Source: Lachnospiraceae bacterium G11
Lineage (GTDB): Bacteria; Bacillota; Clostridia; Lachnospirales; Lachnospiraceae
DNA: 64,000 nt
Assembly: GCA_900103495.1 (NCBI GenBank)
Contig: FMWZ01000004.1
Location: forward strand, 186,001 to 250,000
Direction: 5' to 3'
Part shown: positions 1 to 8,596 of the stretch, in pieces
How the letters are laid out: each line of letters opens with the position of its first letter
How positions within the stretch are numbered: the stretch's first letter is position 1
The notes under the pieces: generated by a model
Told to the model about the DNA's origin: nothing
Databases searched by the model: none
Seen by the model: only the letters and a program-made list of their open reading frames with translations
Program-made: the position numbers and the translations under genes

Positions 1-173
1 CAATTTGAATTTCTAGACAATTATAACACAATAGTAAACTTCAAAAAATATTAATAATTTTGATATATATTTTCATCGATTTGCTCCTATATAATACACC
101 TTGTTCGATGGGACCGACCGAATGTGTGGTCAGCATTTTTAGAGATTTTTAAGCAGGGGAGATATTTAGGCGA

Positions 174-935
174 ATGGAAAAACGTCGCGAGGATTTTGAC
201 AATTATGAGGACTATGAAAATTATCGGAGACGCAGAAGAGAATATATAATAAGACAGAAGGTAGCCAGAAGAAAAAAGAGAATTCGCCGAAGAATAAGGC
301 TACTTACATTTGAAATTCTTATACTGGCAGGAGTGGTGCTTTTGGCGGTCAAGCTGTTTGGGCCTTCAAAGACCGTAGATAAGAGAGAGGTTGCACTTTA
401 CGATGCGGCTGTACCCGCTGCAAATACTACGGCAGACAAAATCGAAGCCTCTCAGAAAAGCACAGAAATTCCGGAATGGATTGTTGTGAATTATATAGAT
501 GAGGGCAACCCTTCCCGTTCAGGATTAAAGCTTGATGGAGTTAACAATATAGTTATTCACTACGTGGGGAACCCCGGCACAACGGCAGAGCAGAACAGAA
601 ACTTTTATAATCAGCCGGATTCCAATGTAAGTTCTCACTTCGTTGTGGGAATCGATGGTCATGTTATTATGTGTCTGCCTTTAGATGAGTATTCAGCGGC
701 CAGCAATCACAGAAATCACGATACAATTTCCATAGAGGTATGTCATGAAGATACGACCGGTGAGTTTAGCGACGAGGCCTATGATTCTCTTGTTAAGCTT
801 GTAGACTGGCTTATGGAAAGATTTGATTTGGAGGCAGATGACGTAATAAGGCATTATGATGTTACGGGTAAAATGTGCCCCCTCTACTATGTAGAACATG
901 AAGACGCATGGGAACAGTTTAAGGCGGACTTATAG
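174..935 (+). CDS. Membrane-anchored N-acetylmuramoyl-L-alanine amidase (Amidase_2 / PGRP fold)
   Basis: Zinc amidase expected to cleave the bond between N-acetylmuramic acid and L-alanine in peptidoglycan, on the outer face of the membrane. The 253-residue product begins with a very basic, Arg-rich cytosolic stretch (residues 1-41), one membrane segment (about 42-61), a linker, and a catalytic domain from about residue 122. Zinc ligands typical of the T7-lysozyme/Amidase_2 family are visible: His129 (VIHY), His227 (IRHYDVTGK) and Cys235 (KMCP). The start is supported by an AGGGGAG ribosome site about 12 bases upstream. A terminator follows directly, so it is probably a single-gene unit. Family assignment is firm; the exact cell-wall substrate is inferred. 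Confidence 0.88.
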   Translation: MEKRREDFDNYEDYENYRRRRREYIIRQKVARRKKRIRRRIRLLTFEILILAGVVLLAVKLFGPSKTVDKREVALYDAAVPAANTTADKIEASQKSTEIPEWIVVNYIDEGNPSRSGLKLDGVNNIVIHYVGNPGTTAEQNRNFYNQPDSNVSSHFVVGIDGHVIMCLPLDEYSAASNHRNHDTISIEVCHEDTTGEFSDEAYDSLVKLVDWLMERFDLEADDVIRHYDVTGKMCPLYYVEHEDAWEQFKADL

Positions 936-954
936 AATATAACCGGACTTTATT

Positions 955-1001
955 AAAGGCTTTCATTGCAGATTTAAAAGATTTGCAATGGAAGCTTTTT
1001 T
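955..1001 (+). terminator. Rho-independent terminator after the amidase gene
   Basis: Imperfect hairpin: GCTTTCATTGCA pairs with TGCAATGGAAGC with one G-T wobble, followed by a T run. It lies 20 bases past the amidase stop. Confidence 0.75.
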
Positions 1002-1025
1002 AATGCGTTCTGTTGTAAATTTAGA

Positions 1026-1031
1026 TATAAT
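1026..1031 (+). promoter_or_regulatory. -10 element of the acyltransferase/xylanase operon
   Basis: A perfect TATAAT between the upstream terminator and the gene beginning at 1087. No good -35 box is seen at 16-18 bases, so the call rests on the -10 and its position. The short dyad GACC-N6-GGTC at 1046-1059 lies in the predicted leader. Confidence 0.4.
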
Positions 1032-1086
1032 ATAGAGGTATTACTGACCGTCACAGGTCAAGCGGTAAGAAAGGATTTAAGGTTTA

Positions 1087-2337
1087 ATGGCAAGCTCCAA
1101 CTGGTACAAAATCGACAATGTATCCAAGGTGTTTCTGGCTACTGTCGGGAAAAGAGATACAAGATCAATCAGGCTTAGCTGTACCCTTAATGAAGATGTG
1201 GACCCGGAACTTCTTAAGGAAGCTGTGCTTTCGGCAATTGAGGACAGGCCCCAGGTGCAGGTAAGAATAAGAAGAGGTTTCTTCTGGCATTATATGGAGG
1301 ATACGGATATTCTTCCTACGGTGGAAGAGGAGAATGACAGGATTTGTCCTGCTTTGTATTCCCCCTCCAAAACCATGCTTCACTATCGTGTCACATATTT
1401 TGGTAAAAGGATAAATCTGGATATTTCTCATGTGCTTACTGACGGAACAGGAGCACTGGAGTTTCTTAATATAATAGTTCTTGATTATCTGAAGCGTAAA
1501 TATCCCGGAGAACTGACGAATGTAACAATTCACTCAGGGGCATCAGAAGGAGATCTGAGCCAGGACAGCTACAGGCAGTTCTTTGGTGGAAAGAATCTTT
1601 CGAGTGGCTCCTCGGATTCTGTTGCTTTTCATCCCGGAGGAATCAAGCTTCCCTATAATCAACTGCAGTTTTTTGAGATTGAGCTTCCCACATCACAGGT
1701 TCTTCCGAAGGCCAAGGAAATTAAGGTTTCTTTGACCAGTTATTTTGGCGCTTTATGGATGATGGCCATTCGCGACGAGATGCCGCCAAGGAAGAGAAAT
1801 CTTCCTGTGACGATATCGCTTCCGGTTAATCTCAGAAATTATTATCCTTCAAAGACTGTAAGGAATTTCTTTAACAGCGTTAATGTGACTCATGTTTTTG
1901 ATAAAGATATTACCCTTGAAGAACTGGCGGTAGAATTTGATGCATCCCTTAAGAGCCATCTTACTGAGGAAGCTGTAAAGAAGCAGATGGACAGTTTCGA
2001 AACCATGGAGTATGTGGCACCTGTCAGGGTTGTGCCGCTGTTTATTAAGCAGCTGGTGGTCAGATATTTCACCAAAAAATCGAATAAGAAGGTGTCCATG
2101 ACTTTCTCAAACATGGGAGTTCAGAAACTGCCTGAGGAGATTGGAGCAAAGGTTTCGAATTACAGTGGCTTTTGCAGCACCAATTCCATTTTCTCCACTA
2201 TGTTGAGCTACGGCGATAAGCTGACCCTTGGAGTTTCTCACGCATATATTAACACCGGGGTAATAAAGAACTTTGTAAGATTCCTCAGCGAAGCGGGTGT
2301 GGATATTAAGGTGAGTGCAACGGAGGTGATCAAATGA
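1087..2337 (+). CDS. Condensation-fold acyltransferase (alcohol acetyltransferase / PapA-like)
   Basis: A 416-residue protein of the chloramphenicol-acetyltransferase / condensation-domain superfamily. The active-site signature His-x3-Asp-Gly is seen as HVLTDGTGA near residue 119, preceded by the YRVTYF-type strand usual before it. Such enzymes transfer an acyl group from a CoA or carrier thioester to an alcohol or amine. There is no signal peptide, so it should act in the cytosol. It is the first gene of an operon with a zinc-ribbon membrane protein (4-base overlap) and two GH10 xylanases. A role in acylating a sugar, lipid or cell-surface alcohol is possible, but the acceptor is unknown. 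Family moderately certain, substrate unknown. Confidence 0.7.
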   Translation: MASSNWYKIDNVSKVFLATVGKRDTRSIRLSCTLNEDVDPELLKEAVLSAIEDRPQVQVRIRRGFFWHYMEDTDILPTVEEENDRICPALYSPSKTMLHYRVTYFGKRINLDISHVLTDGTGALEFLNIIVLDYLKRKYPGELTNVTIHSGASEGDLSQDSYRQFFGGKNLSSGSSDSVAFHPGGIKLPYNQLQFFEIELPTSQVLPKAKEIKVSLTSYFGALWMMAIRDEMPPRKRNLPVTISLPVNLRNYYPSKTVRNFFNSVNVTHVFDKDITLEELAVEFDASLKSHLTEEAVKKQMDSFETMEYVAPVRVVPLFIKQLVVRYFTKKSNKKVSMTFSNMGVQKLPEEIGAKVSNYSGFCSTNSIFSTMLSYGDKLTLGVSHAYINTGVIKNFVRFLSEAGVDIKVSATEVIK

Positions 2338-3002
2338 AAAGATGTCCTTATTGCAAGATAGAAATAAAAGGGGATCTTTACAAATGCCCTCTGTGTCAAA
2401 GTAAACTTACGGGGAGTGAGGAAAAACCTCCATTTCCCAAACTTGAAGCTCAGAAGAAGAAATCTGTAATCTATAGAATTCAGCTTCTTTTGGTATGGAC
2501 GCTTCTTATAGTTGGTGTTGGCCTTGACTTTATGATTGGTTTAAGGCTTCCCGGATTCCCGGGGCTTCACTGGAGTTTACTTCTTTCCATGTGGCTTGTG
2601 GCTTTTGAGTTTGGCATTATGCGGCAGTTTAAGCCGGGAACCGGCTCTGCAGGCAAGGTTTCAATGCTTATGCTTATTATTGCCGCCGCCTGGATGGTTA
2701 CTGCGTATTTCTTCGGATTCTGGGATATTACCTTGAATCTGGTAATCCCAATTGCACTGGCGGCTACCATAATCACCAATTTTGTGCTTGCAATGATTGA
2801 TCGAAACGGAAATTCCATGGCCTATCTATTGTCGGGACTTTTGCTTTGTCTGGTGCCGGGAATTATTCAGTTTATAGTGAGGGATTCCATGCCTCTTGCA
2901 TGGGTTATCTGTATGATGATTGGAGCTATACTTTTCGTGGGAACCATAATATTCAAGGGAAGAGCGGTGGCGAACGAGCTACAGCGCAGATTCCATGTAT
3001 AG
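2334..3002 (+). CDS. Zinc-ribbon membrane protein (DUF6320-like)
   Basis: 222 residues. The N-terminus carries a two-CxxC zinc ribbon (CPYC and CPLC, residues 4-21), followed by about six hydrophobic membrane segments from residue 48 onward. It overlaps the acyltransferase gene by four bases (ATGA), implying translational coupling and a shared function. From memory, a small zinc-ribbon membrane protein next to an alcohol-acetyltransferase-like gene is recurrent in Lachnospiraceae and is named DUF6320; that name is recalled, not searched. No catalytic residues are apparent. It may anchor or regulate the acyltransferase at the membrane. Confidence 0.65.
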   Translation: MKRCPYCKIEIKGDLYKCPLCQSKLTGSEEKPPFPKLEAQKKKSVIYRIQLLLVWTLLIVGVGLDFMIGLRLPGFPGLHWSLLLSMWLVAFEFGIMRQFKPGTGSAGKVSMLMLIIAAAWMVTAYFFGFWDITLNLVIPIALAATIITNFVLAMIDRNGNSMAYLLSGLLLCLVPGIIQFIVRDSMPLAWVICMMIGAILFVGTIIFKGRAVANELQRRFHV

Positions 3003-3028
3003 AGGATTGCAGTTTTTAAAGGAGTAGA

Positions 3029-4237
3029 ATGATGAAAAAACTATTGGGCATTGTTCTTGCAGGAGCAATGGTGGTGTCAGGTTGTGGCGCGGAGGCACAA
3101 GCACCGGCAAAGGAATCAGTGGAAAACGAAGAAGCTGTGACGACAGAAACCACTGAGGAAGTGAAAGAGGAAGTCAAAGCAGAGGAGACTGAGGAGGAGA
3201 CAGTGGACACAACACTTAAAGAGGTATTCGCAAAGCATGGGTTGAAAGTGGGGACCTGTGTTTCCTCATCTGAATTAAATAAAAGAAGCTTTAAAGAAAC
3301 TGTTTTAAGTCAGTTTGACAGCCTTACTGTTGAGAATGCCATGAAGCCCGACAGCGCCCTTAATCAGGCCAAGAGCAAGGAAGAGGGCAAAGTGGTTGTG
3401 GACTTCAACAAGGAGGTTCTTACAATTCTTGAGTTTGCGAGAGAGAACGGTTTTTCCATGAGAGGTCACACTCTTGTATGGTACTCTCAGACGCCGGAAT
3501 GGTTATTCCGTGAGGGATTCGAGAACTCAGGGGATTTCGTCGATCGTGACGAAATGCTTAAGCGAATGGAAGATTTAATCAGCGGAACCTTTGCAAAGAT
3601 TGAGGAGCTGGGCTACACGGACCTTTTCTATGCTTATGATGTTGTAAACGAAGCGTGGATGGAAGACGGTACCATGAGAGACAACCACTGGCTAGAGATA
3701 ATCGGCGATGATTACCTTTGGTATGCGTTCTATTATGCTGACAAGTATGCTCCCGAAAGCATTGATTTGTACTACAACGATTACAATGAGCAGTACAAGG
3801 CAGATACCCTTGTGAAGTTTGTGGAGACCCTTAAAGATGAGGATGGCAGATATCTTATAGACGGTATCGGACTGCAGGCGCATCTATATACTTCAGATAA
3901 TCTGCCCGGATACTTTAAAGCTGTTGATAAGCTGGCAGAGACCGGCCTTAAGATTCAGCTGACGGAGCTGGATGTCTGCCTTGGCAAATATCAGGCGCCT
4001 CTAGAAGCCACTGATGATAATCTGGTAAAACAGGGCAAGTTCTACTATGACCTTATCAATGGTATTTTTGAGAGAGTTGACGCCGGAAAGCTTAAGTTGG
4101 ACGCATTTACCTTCTGGGGCTTTAGCGACGGATATTCATGGAGAAGGGAGTACAGTCCCTTGCTTTATGACAAGAGTTTTAATCCTAAGTATGCTTTGTA
4201 CGGGGCCCTTCAGATTAAAGATAAAGCAGGATATTAA
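3029..4237 (+). CDS. Endo-1,4-beta-xylanase, GH10, lipoprotein
   Basis: Secreted, lipid-anchored xylanase that should cut the beta-1,4-xylan backbone outside the cell. The signal peptide ends in a lipobox (VSGC, Cys19), then an acidic Glu/Thr-rich linker (about 22-65), then a complete GH10 barrel of about 330 residues. The acid/base Glu208 lies in YDVVNEAW and the nucleophile Glu313 in the canonical TELDV motif. The TLVWYSQTPEW strand is also typical. The ribosome site is GGAG at 3021; a second ATG at 3032 is an equally good start. It sits 14 bases before a second, cytosolic GH10 gene. No carbohydrate-binding module is present. Confidence 0.93.
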   Translation: MMKKLLGIVLAGAMVVSGCGAEAQAPAKESVENEEAVTTETTEEVKEEVKAEETEEETVDTTLKEVFAKHGLKVGTCVSSSELNKRSFKETVLSQFDSLTVENAMKPDSALNQAKSKEEGKVVVDFNKEVLTILEFARENGFSMRGHTLVWYSQTPEWLFREGFENSGDFVDRDEMLKRMEDLISGTFAKIEELGYTDLFYAYDVVNEAWMEDGTMRDNHWLEIIGDDYLWYAFYYADKYAPESIDLYYNDYNEQYKADTLVKFVETLKDEDGRYLIDGIGLQAHLYTSDNLPGYFKAVDKLAETGLKIQLTELDVCLGKYQAPLEATDDNLVKQGKFYYDLINGIFERVDAGKLKLDAFTFWGFSDGYSWRREYSPLLYDKSFNPKYALYGALQIKDKAGY

Positions 4238-4251
4238 GCGGAGGTATTATT

Positions 4252-5460
4252 ATGGTTGATAAGAAAATAGCACACAGAGTGGTCAATAAAGACATCAAGC
4301 TGATTGATGGCGCCGGCAATCCTGTTAAGGGCAAAAGAATCCAGGTTAAGCAGGTTAATCACGATTTCCTCTTTGGATGCGGAGCCTTTGACTTTATAGG
4401 TTATGCGGCCGAAGGCAAGATTGAAAATAAGGAAGTGACCGACGGCTGGCTTGAGATATTCAATTACGGTACCTTGCCTTTCTATTGGGGCACCTATGAG
4501 CCGGTGGAAGGTAAGCCAAATTTTGATGCACTTATGAAGACGGCTCAGTATTTAAAGAGCAAGGGTGTTAAGGTAAAAGGACATCCTCTCTGCTGGCACA
4601 CAGTCTGCGCTGACTGGCTGCTTAAGTATGATAATGAGACTATTCTCAAGAAACAGCTTGAGAGAATAGATAGAGAAGTTTCAGGCTTCAAGGGCGTTAT
4701 CGATATGTGGGATGTTATCAACGAAGTTGTTATCATGCCTGTTTTTGATAAATATGACAATGCCATTACAAGAATCTGTAAGGAAAAAGGAAGAGTTGAA
4801 CTTATCAAGACTGTATTTGATGAAGCAAGAAAGATGAATCCCAATGCAACCTTACTGCTTAACGATTTCAATACTTCACCTAAGTATGAGGAGCTTATTG
4901 AGGAATGCCTTGATGCAGGGGTATCTATCAGTGCAATCGGAATTCAGTCTCATCAGCACCAGGGGTACTGGGGTAAGGAGAAGGTACAAGATGTACTTGA
5001 GAGATTTTCAAGATTTGGACTTCCCATTCACTTCACTGAAAACACCTTTGTATCCGGTGATTTGATGCCTGCCCACATAGTTGATCTTAATGACTGGCAG
5101 GTACCTGAATGGCCTACGACTCCTGAAGGCGAGGCAAGGCAGGCTGAAAATGTGGAAGAGATGTATCGCCTTCTCTTCGAGAATCCTTTGGTTCAGGCAA
5201 TCACTACATGGGATTACAAGGACGGCGCATGGCTTGGAGCTCCCAGCGGCTTTGTGAGAAAAGATAATTCAAGAAAGCCTTCCTATGAGGTTCTTAAGAA
5301 ACTTACTCACGAAGAATGGTGGACAGATACATCAGTCGTAACAAATGATGAAGGTATTGCAAACGTTGAAGCGTTCAAGGGTGAATACAAGATTATTATA
5401 GACGGAAAAGAGTATGACGCTCATATTTCAGATGATGAGCTTTTGAAGATTACAGTTTGA
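4252..5460 (+). CDS. Cytosolic GH10 glycoside hydrolase (xylanase-type)
   Basis: 402 residues with no signal peptide, so it should act inside the cell on imported xylo-oligosaccharides. A short N-terminal beta-rich stretch (residues 12-45) precedes the GH10 barrel. The acid/base Glu158 is in MWDVINEV. The nucleophile is Glu263 in HFTENT, where the usual Leu-Asp after the Glu is replaced by Asn-Thr, marking a divergent subfamily. The C-terminal 60 residues resemble a small beta domain. It follows the exported GH10 gene by 14 bases and probably works in series with it. Strict xylanase versus aryl-xylosidase or short-oligomer specificity cannot be told from sequence. Confidence 0.88.
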   Translation: MVDKKIAHRVVNKDIKLIDGAGNPVKGKRIQVKQVNHDFLFGCGAFDFIGYAAEGKIENKEVTDGWLEIFNYGTLPFYWGTYEPVEGKPNFDALMKTAQYLKSKGVKVKGHPLCWHTVCADWLLKYDNETILKKQLERIDREVSGFKGVIDMWDVINEVVIMPVFDKYDNAITRICKEKGRVELIKTVFDEARKMNPNATLLLNDFNTSPKYEELIEECLDAGVSISAIGIQSHQHQGYWGKEKVQDVLERFSRFGLPIHFTENTFVSGDLMPAHIVDLNDWQVPEWPTTPEGEARQAENVEEMYRLLFENPLVQAITTWDYKDGAWLGAPSGFVRKDNSRKPSYEVLKKLTHEEWWTDTSVVTNDEGIANVEAFKGEYKIIIDGKEYDAHISDDELLKITV

Positions 5461-5470
5461 ATCTTATTAG

Positions 5471-5500
5471 AAAACCCGGCATAAGCCGGGTTTTTCTATT
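5471..5500. terminator. Bidirectional terminator between the GH10 gene and apbE
   Basis: Perfect 10-bp hairpin AAAACCCGGC-ATAA-GCCGGGTTTT with a T run on the plus strand and A-rich flank giving U's on the minus strand. It lies directly between two convergent stop codons. Confidence 0.9.
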
Positions 5501-6461
5501 CATTAGGTATTAACAGTATTTCTATATCCGGGTGCTCGGAAGCATATTCTTCAGCCTTATCCTTGCCGAGAATAAATAAATAAGTCGACAATGCATCGCC
5601 TTCAACTGAAGATTCTGTGATTATTGATGCGGAAGCCAAGTTTGTATCCACAGGATAACCGGTCTTAGGGTCGAGGATGTGGTGATAGGTGATACCGCCA
5701 ACTACGAAGTTCCTTTCATATGAGCCGGAAGAAACAACGGACTTGTCTGTGATATCAAGAGTAGTATAAGGGGTTCCTGTGGGTTTCCCGGGATCCTGTA
5801 TTCCTATTTTAAAAGGGGAACCGTCCGGTTTGGAACCGATTGCCAGAACATTGCCGCCGAGGTTTATAACGGCACTCTTAACTCCTTTATCCAAAAGGTA
5901 TTCTTTAATCCTGTCTGCAATATATCCCTTGGCGATGAATCCTAAATCTAATCTGGCATCAGGGTCAGAAAGTGTTATCGTTTCAGCGGAATCGTCAAAT
6001 ACAACGTTCTTATAATTAACGTGCTTAACAGCTTCAGCAAGGGCCTTGGCATCAGGCAAAGTGGGTGATTCGGAATGGAAGTCCCAAAGCTCCGAAACGG
6101 AGCCGATAGTAGGGTCAACGAGACCCTCTGACATTTCGGCATATGAAACAGCCAGTTTCACAAGCTCATATGTATCAGATGATACTAAAACAGGTGAACC
6201 TTCGGCATGATTAATCTTATAGACATCAGATTCTTCAATTGTTCTGCTGAACTTTGATTCATAATCTTTCAGAAGTGAGAAGCAACCATCGAGTGTGGCT
6301 TCAGTGTCAGCGCCATCATCATATATTGTTATGGTGATAACCGTATCAAGTCCAAATGCCGTCTTTGAAACAGACTTCGATTCTGAGGGACCTTTTTTTG
6401 CAAAAAATATGATTATAATAAGCAGGATTAACAGCAATGCTGCCGACAGTATCTTTTTCAT
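5496..6461 (-). CDS. apbE: FAD:protein FMN transferase (ApbE family)
   Basis: Transfers FMN from FAD onto Thr/Ser of extracytoplasmic flavoproteins. The product is 321 residues with an N-terminal hydrophobic anchor (about 3-20) lacking a lipobox Cys, then the ApbE domain with family motifs such as the LDLGFIAKGYI and NLGGNVLAIG stretches and the SSGSYERNF/HILDPKTGYP region. The ATG at 6461 is chosen over an upstream TTG at 6497, because that TTG is part of a TTGACT -35 box whose TATATT -10 ends seven bases before the ATG. This predicts a leaderless mRNA. No flavinylated partner (FMN-binding domain, Rnf/Nqr) is in the window. Confidence 0.92.
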   Translation of the reverse strand: MKKILSAALLLILLIIIIFFAKKGPSESKSVSKTAFGLDTVITITIYDDGADTEATLDGCFSLLKDYESKFSRTIEESDVYKINHAEGSPVLVSSDTYELVKLAVSYAEMSEGLVDPTIGSVSELWDFHSESPTLPDAKALAEAVKHVNYKNVVFDDSAETITLSDPDARLDLGFIAKGYIADRIKEYLLDKGVKSAVINLGGNVLAIGSKPDGSPFKIGIQDPGKPTGTPYTTLDITDKSVVSSGSYERNFVVGGITYHHILDPKTGYPVDTNLASASIITESSVEGDALSTYLFILGKDKAEEYASEHPDIEILLIPNE

Positions 6462-6468
6462 ATCCTTG

Positions 6469-6497
6469 AATATACAAAAATGACTTAGTTTAGTCAA
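6469..6497 (-). promoter_or_regulatory. apbE promoter predicting a leaderless mRNA
   Basis: On the minus strand TTGACT (6497-6492), a 17-base spacer and TATATT (6474-6469). The expected start of transcription (7 bases past the -10) falls at 6462-6461, on the ATG of apbE. Confidence 0.72.
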
Positions 6498-6520
6498 GGG
6501 AGCCTGATGTGTGATATAAT
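6491..6520 (+). promoter_or_regulatory. Extended -10 promoter of the GH25 gene, predicting a leaderless mRNA
   Basis: TGA-TATAAT (6512-6520) is a perfect extended -10. A weak -35, TAGTCA at 6491-6496, overlaps the apbE -35 on the other strand. The expected +1 is 6527, exactly the A of the ATG, and no Shine-Dalgarno sequence exists. Confidence 0.72.
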
Positions 6521-6526
6521 ATCGTC

Positions 6527-7738
6527 ATGAAGCTTAACGACAACTACGACGACAATTTTGAATACGGCAATGAAAGAATGAGCGGCACGGCAATTTTTAT
6601 TCTCGTGTCTTTATTTATTTTGCTTATTCTTGCAGTAGTTCTTGTTATTTCCGGTAATGCAAATAAGAAGAAACAGTCGTCATCGGTTTCAACAAAGCCC
6701 GCCCAGGTGGAGGCGGAAGAGGAGACAGACATTTACGGAATGCCAAGCACCGAGTCCATTCTCGGAGGCGAGAAGGAGAAGCTTCATCCGGATGATCTGG
6801 ACATCTTTTCTGATTACAATAAGAAGAAAGATAAAGATAATAAGGAAGTCACTGACACCACAAACGAAAAAGAGAAGGCAGACGCTGAAAAGAAGTCTGA
6901 GGACAAAGATAAGAACCAGGACAAGACAGACGACAAGAAGTCCGAAGAAGAGAACAAAGACACAAAGGACCCTTCTGACGATGGAAAGCATACTCTGGTT
7001 AAATACCGTGACGGTACCGAAGAGTGGGTTGCAATCAGCAACTACCTGACCAGAAACAACTACGACCTGACCAAGTTTACAATACAGAACGGAATTCTTA
7101 AATATGAGGATGACGGAAAGAACAAATCCTTCTGGGGAACGGATATTTCAAAGTACCAGGGCACTGTGGATTTCTATGCACTTAAGGATGCAGGCGTCGA
7201 CTTCGTAATGCTGAAAGTCGGAGGCAGAGGATACAGCTCAGGAACCATTACCATTGACGAATACTTTGCTGACAACATTAAGAAAGCCAGTGATGCAGGC
7301 CTTGGAATCGGTTTGTATTTCTACTCTCAGGCAGTTACTGTTGAGGAAGCCACAGAGGAAGCCAACGTGGTATTAAATGCCATAGGTGAATACAAGATAA
7401 CCTATCCTATTGCTTATGACATGGAATTTGTGGAGAATGACACCGCAAGAATAGAGGGCTTATCCAAGGCAGACAAGACCACAATAGCCAAGACCTTTAT
7501 GGACGCCATAAGTGCAAAGGGCTATCGCCCAAGCCTTTATGGAAATAAGGAATGGCTTATTAAGGAAATGGATCTTACCAAACTTGCTGGTTATGAAGTT
7601 TGGCTTTCGCAGCCCGGGGACCTTCCTGATTATCCATATAAATTCTCCATGTGGCAGTATTCCACATCGGGCAAAGTTAACGGCATTACAGGACCGGCAA
7701 ACCTTAACATTTGCTTCCTTGATTACTCCAACAAATAA
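6527..7738 (+). CDS. Membrane-anchored GH25 muramidase (lysozyme)
   Basis: Predicted to hydrolyse the MurNAc-GlcNAc bond of peptidoglycan outside the membrane. 403 residues: short cytosolic N-terminus, one membrane segment (about 21-42), a long highly charged Lys/Asp/Glu linker (about 75-150), a small beta region, then the GH25 barrel (about 200-400). Catalytic-site residues are visible as Asp206 (GTDISKYQG) and Asp298/Glu300 in the YDMEF motif. The ATG has no ribosome site and coincides with the predicted transcription start. It is divergent from apbE. Family certain; a role in cell-wall turnover rather than attack on other bacteria is inferred from the anchoring. Confidence 0.9.
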   Translation: MKLNDNYDDNFEYGNERMSGTAIFILVSLFILLILAVVLVISGNANKKKQSSSVSTKPAQVEAEEETDIYGMPSTESILGGEKEKLHPDDLDIFSDYNKKKDKDNKEVTDTTNEKEKADAEKKSEDKDKNQDKTDDKKSEEENKDTKDPSDDGKHTLVKYRDGTEEWVAISNYLTRNNYDLTKFTIQNGILKYEDDGKNKSFWGTDISKYQGTVDFYALKDAGVDFVMLKVGGRGYSSGTITIDEYFADNIKKASDAGLGIGLYFYSQAVTVEEATEEANVVLNAIGEYKITYPIAYDMEFVENDTARIEGLSKADKTTIAKTFMDAISAKGYRPSLYGNKEWLIKEMDLTKLAGYEVWLSQPGDLPDYPYKFSMWQYSTSGKVNGITGPANLNICFLDYSNK

Positions 7739-7771
7739 AACTTAGTTTTCAATCTTTAGACGGTGAACGAC

Positions 7772-8593
7772 ATGGCCAAAGGAAAATCCCTACCGGGTGT
7801 TTACCCCGCAAAGAAAAAAGACGGAACCGAGTATTACAGAGCCTCAATGACTTATAAGCGAAAGCATATAAGTCTGGGAAGCTATGACTCCATGTTTGCG
7901 GCGCATCTTGCTTATAAGGATGCAGAAGCCCTGCTTCACGATTCAAGCATAAAGATTGACGCATATAACAAAATCAATCCATCCATACAGTTTGATAAAT
8001 ATGTTTCCATTATCAATTTAAGGGATAACGACATTTATATTGCTAATCCCATTTATCTCCAGGAGAAGTTTTTCTATTATTACCTTTCTCCCGACTTCGT
8101 GTTCAAATTTGATATGGACGATTTGTTCTATTATTCATCCCACAAAATCATGCGAAGAAACGGACACTTTTTCGTTGCTGAGTATGGAATGCAGTACAAC
8201 ATCATGAACCGCTACGGAATCATGAGTAATGCTGTTTTGGGAAAAGACTACGAGTTCTACAATGATGATCCCACGGATTTCAGATATGAGAATATTCACA
8301 TCATAAATTCCTATCACGGGGTTAAACAGAAGAAGAAAAAGAATGTCAATGTGTATCAGGCACACATACACATTAACGGCAATTATCTTGTTGGGACGTA
8401 CAGAACTGCGGAAGAGGCGGCTGTGGCATATAACAAGGCCATAGATATACTAAAAAGGAATGGATTTCATAAGAATTTTTCGCCGAATTATATTGAAAGT
8501 TTGTCCCCAAGGCAGTATGCTGATATGTATTCGAGACTTATTATATCTGAGAAGATAGTTAATTATAATGTACCCCCGAAAGGAGACAAGTAA
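7772..8593 (+). CDS. AP2-domain protein with degenerate HNH-like core
   Basis: 273 residues. An N-terminal AP2-like DNA-binding module (about 5-46: GVYPAKKKDGTEYYRA..ISLGSY..HLAYKDA) and a second one near the C-terminus (about 193-235: VYQAHIHINGNYLVGTY..AAVAYNKA) flank a middle part that resembles phage HNH homing endonucleases (FRYENIHIIN) but lacks an obvious His pair. AP2-HNH proteins are usually mobile or phage genes; here it stands alone between a muramidase and threonine synthase, three bases before thrC. The ATG at 7772 is chosen over GTG 7763 because GGTGA at 7762 is then a well-spaced ribosome site. It may be a domesticated DNA-binding protein. Function unknown. Confidence 0.6.
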   Translation: MAKGKSLPGVYPAKKKDGTEYYRASMTYKRKHISLGSYDSMFAAHLAYKDAEALLHDSSIKIDAYNKINPSIQFDKYVSIINLRDNDIYIANPIYLQEKFFYYYLSPDFVFKFDMDDLFYYSSHKIMRRNGHFFVAEYGMQYNIMNRYGIMSNAVLGKDYEFYNDDPTDFRYENIHIINSYHGVKQKKKKNVNVYQAHIHINGNYLVGTYRTAEEAAVAYNKAIDILKRNGFHKNFSPNYIESLSPRQYADMYSRLIISEKIVNYNVPPKGDK

Positions 8594-8596
8594 CAA

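Noticed and set aside
1046-1059. GACC-N6-GGTC dyad as an operator
   Set aside because: Four-base arms only; a similar weak match (GACC..GGTC) upstream of the amidase at about 115-132 is not enough to claim a shared site.
6462-6497. TTG start for apbE giving 12 extra residues
   Set aside because: The TTG is part of the TTGACT -35 box, so it would not be transcribed from the evident promoter.
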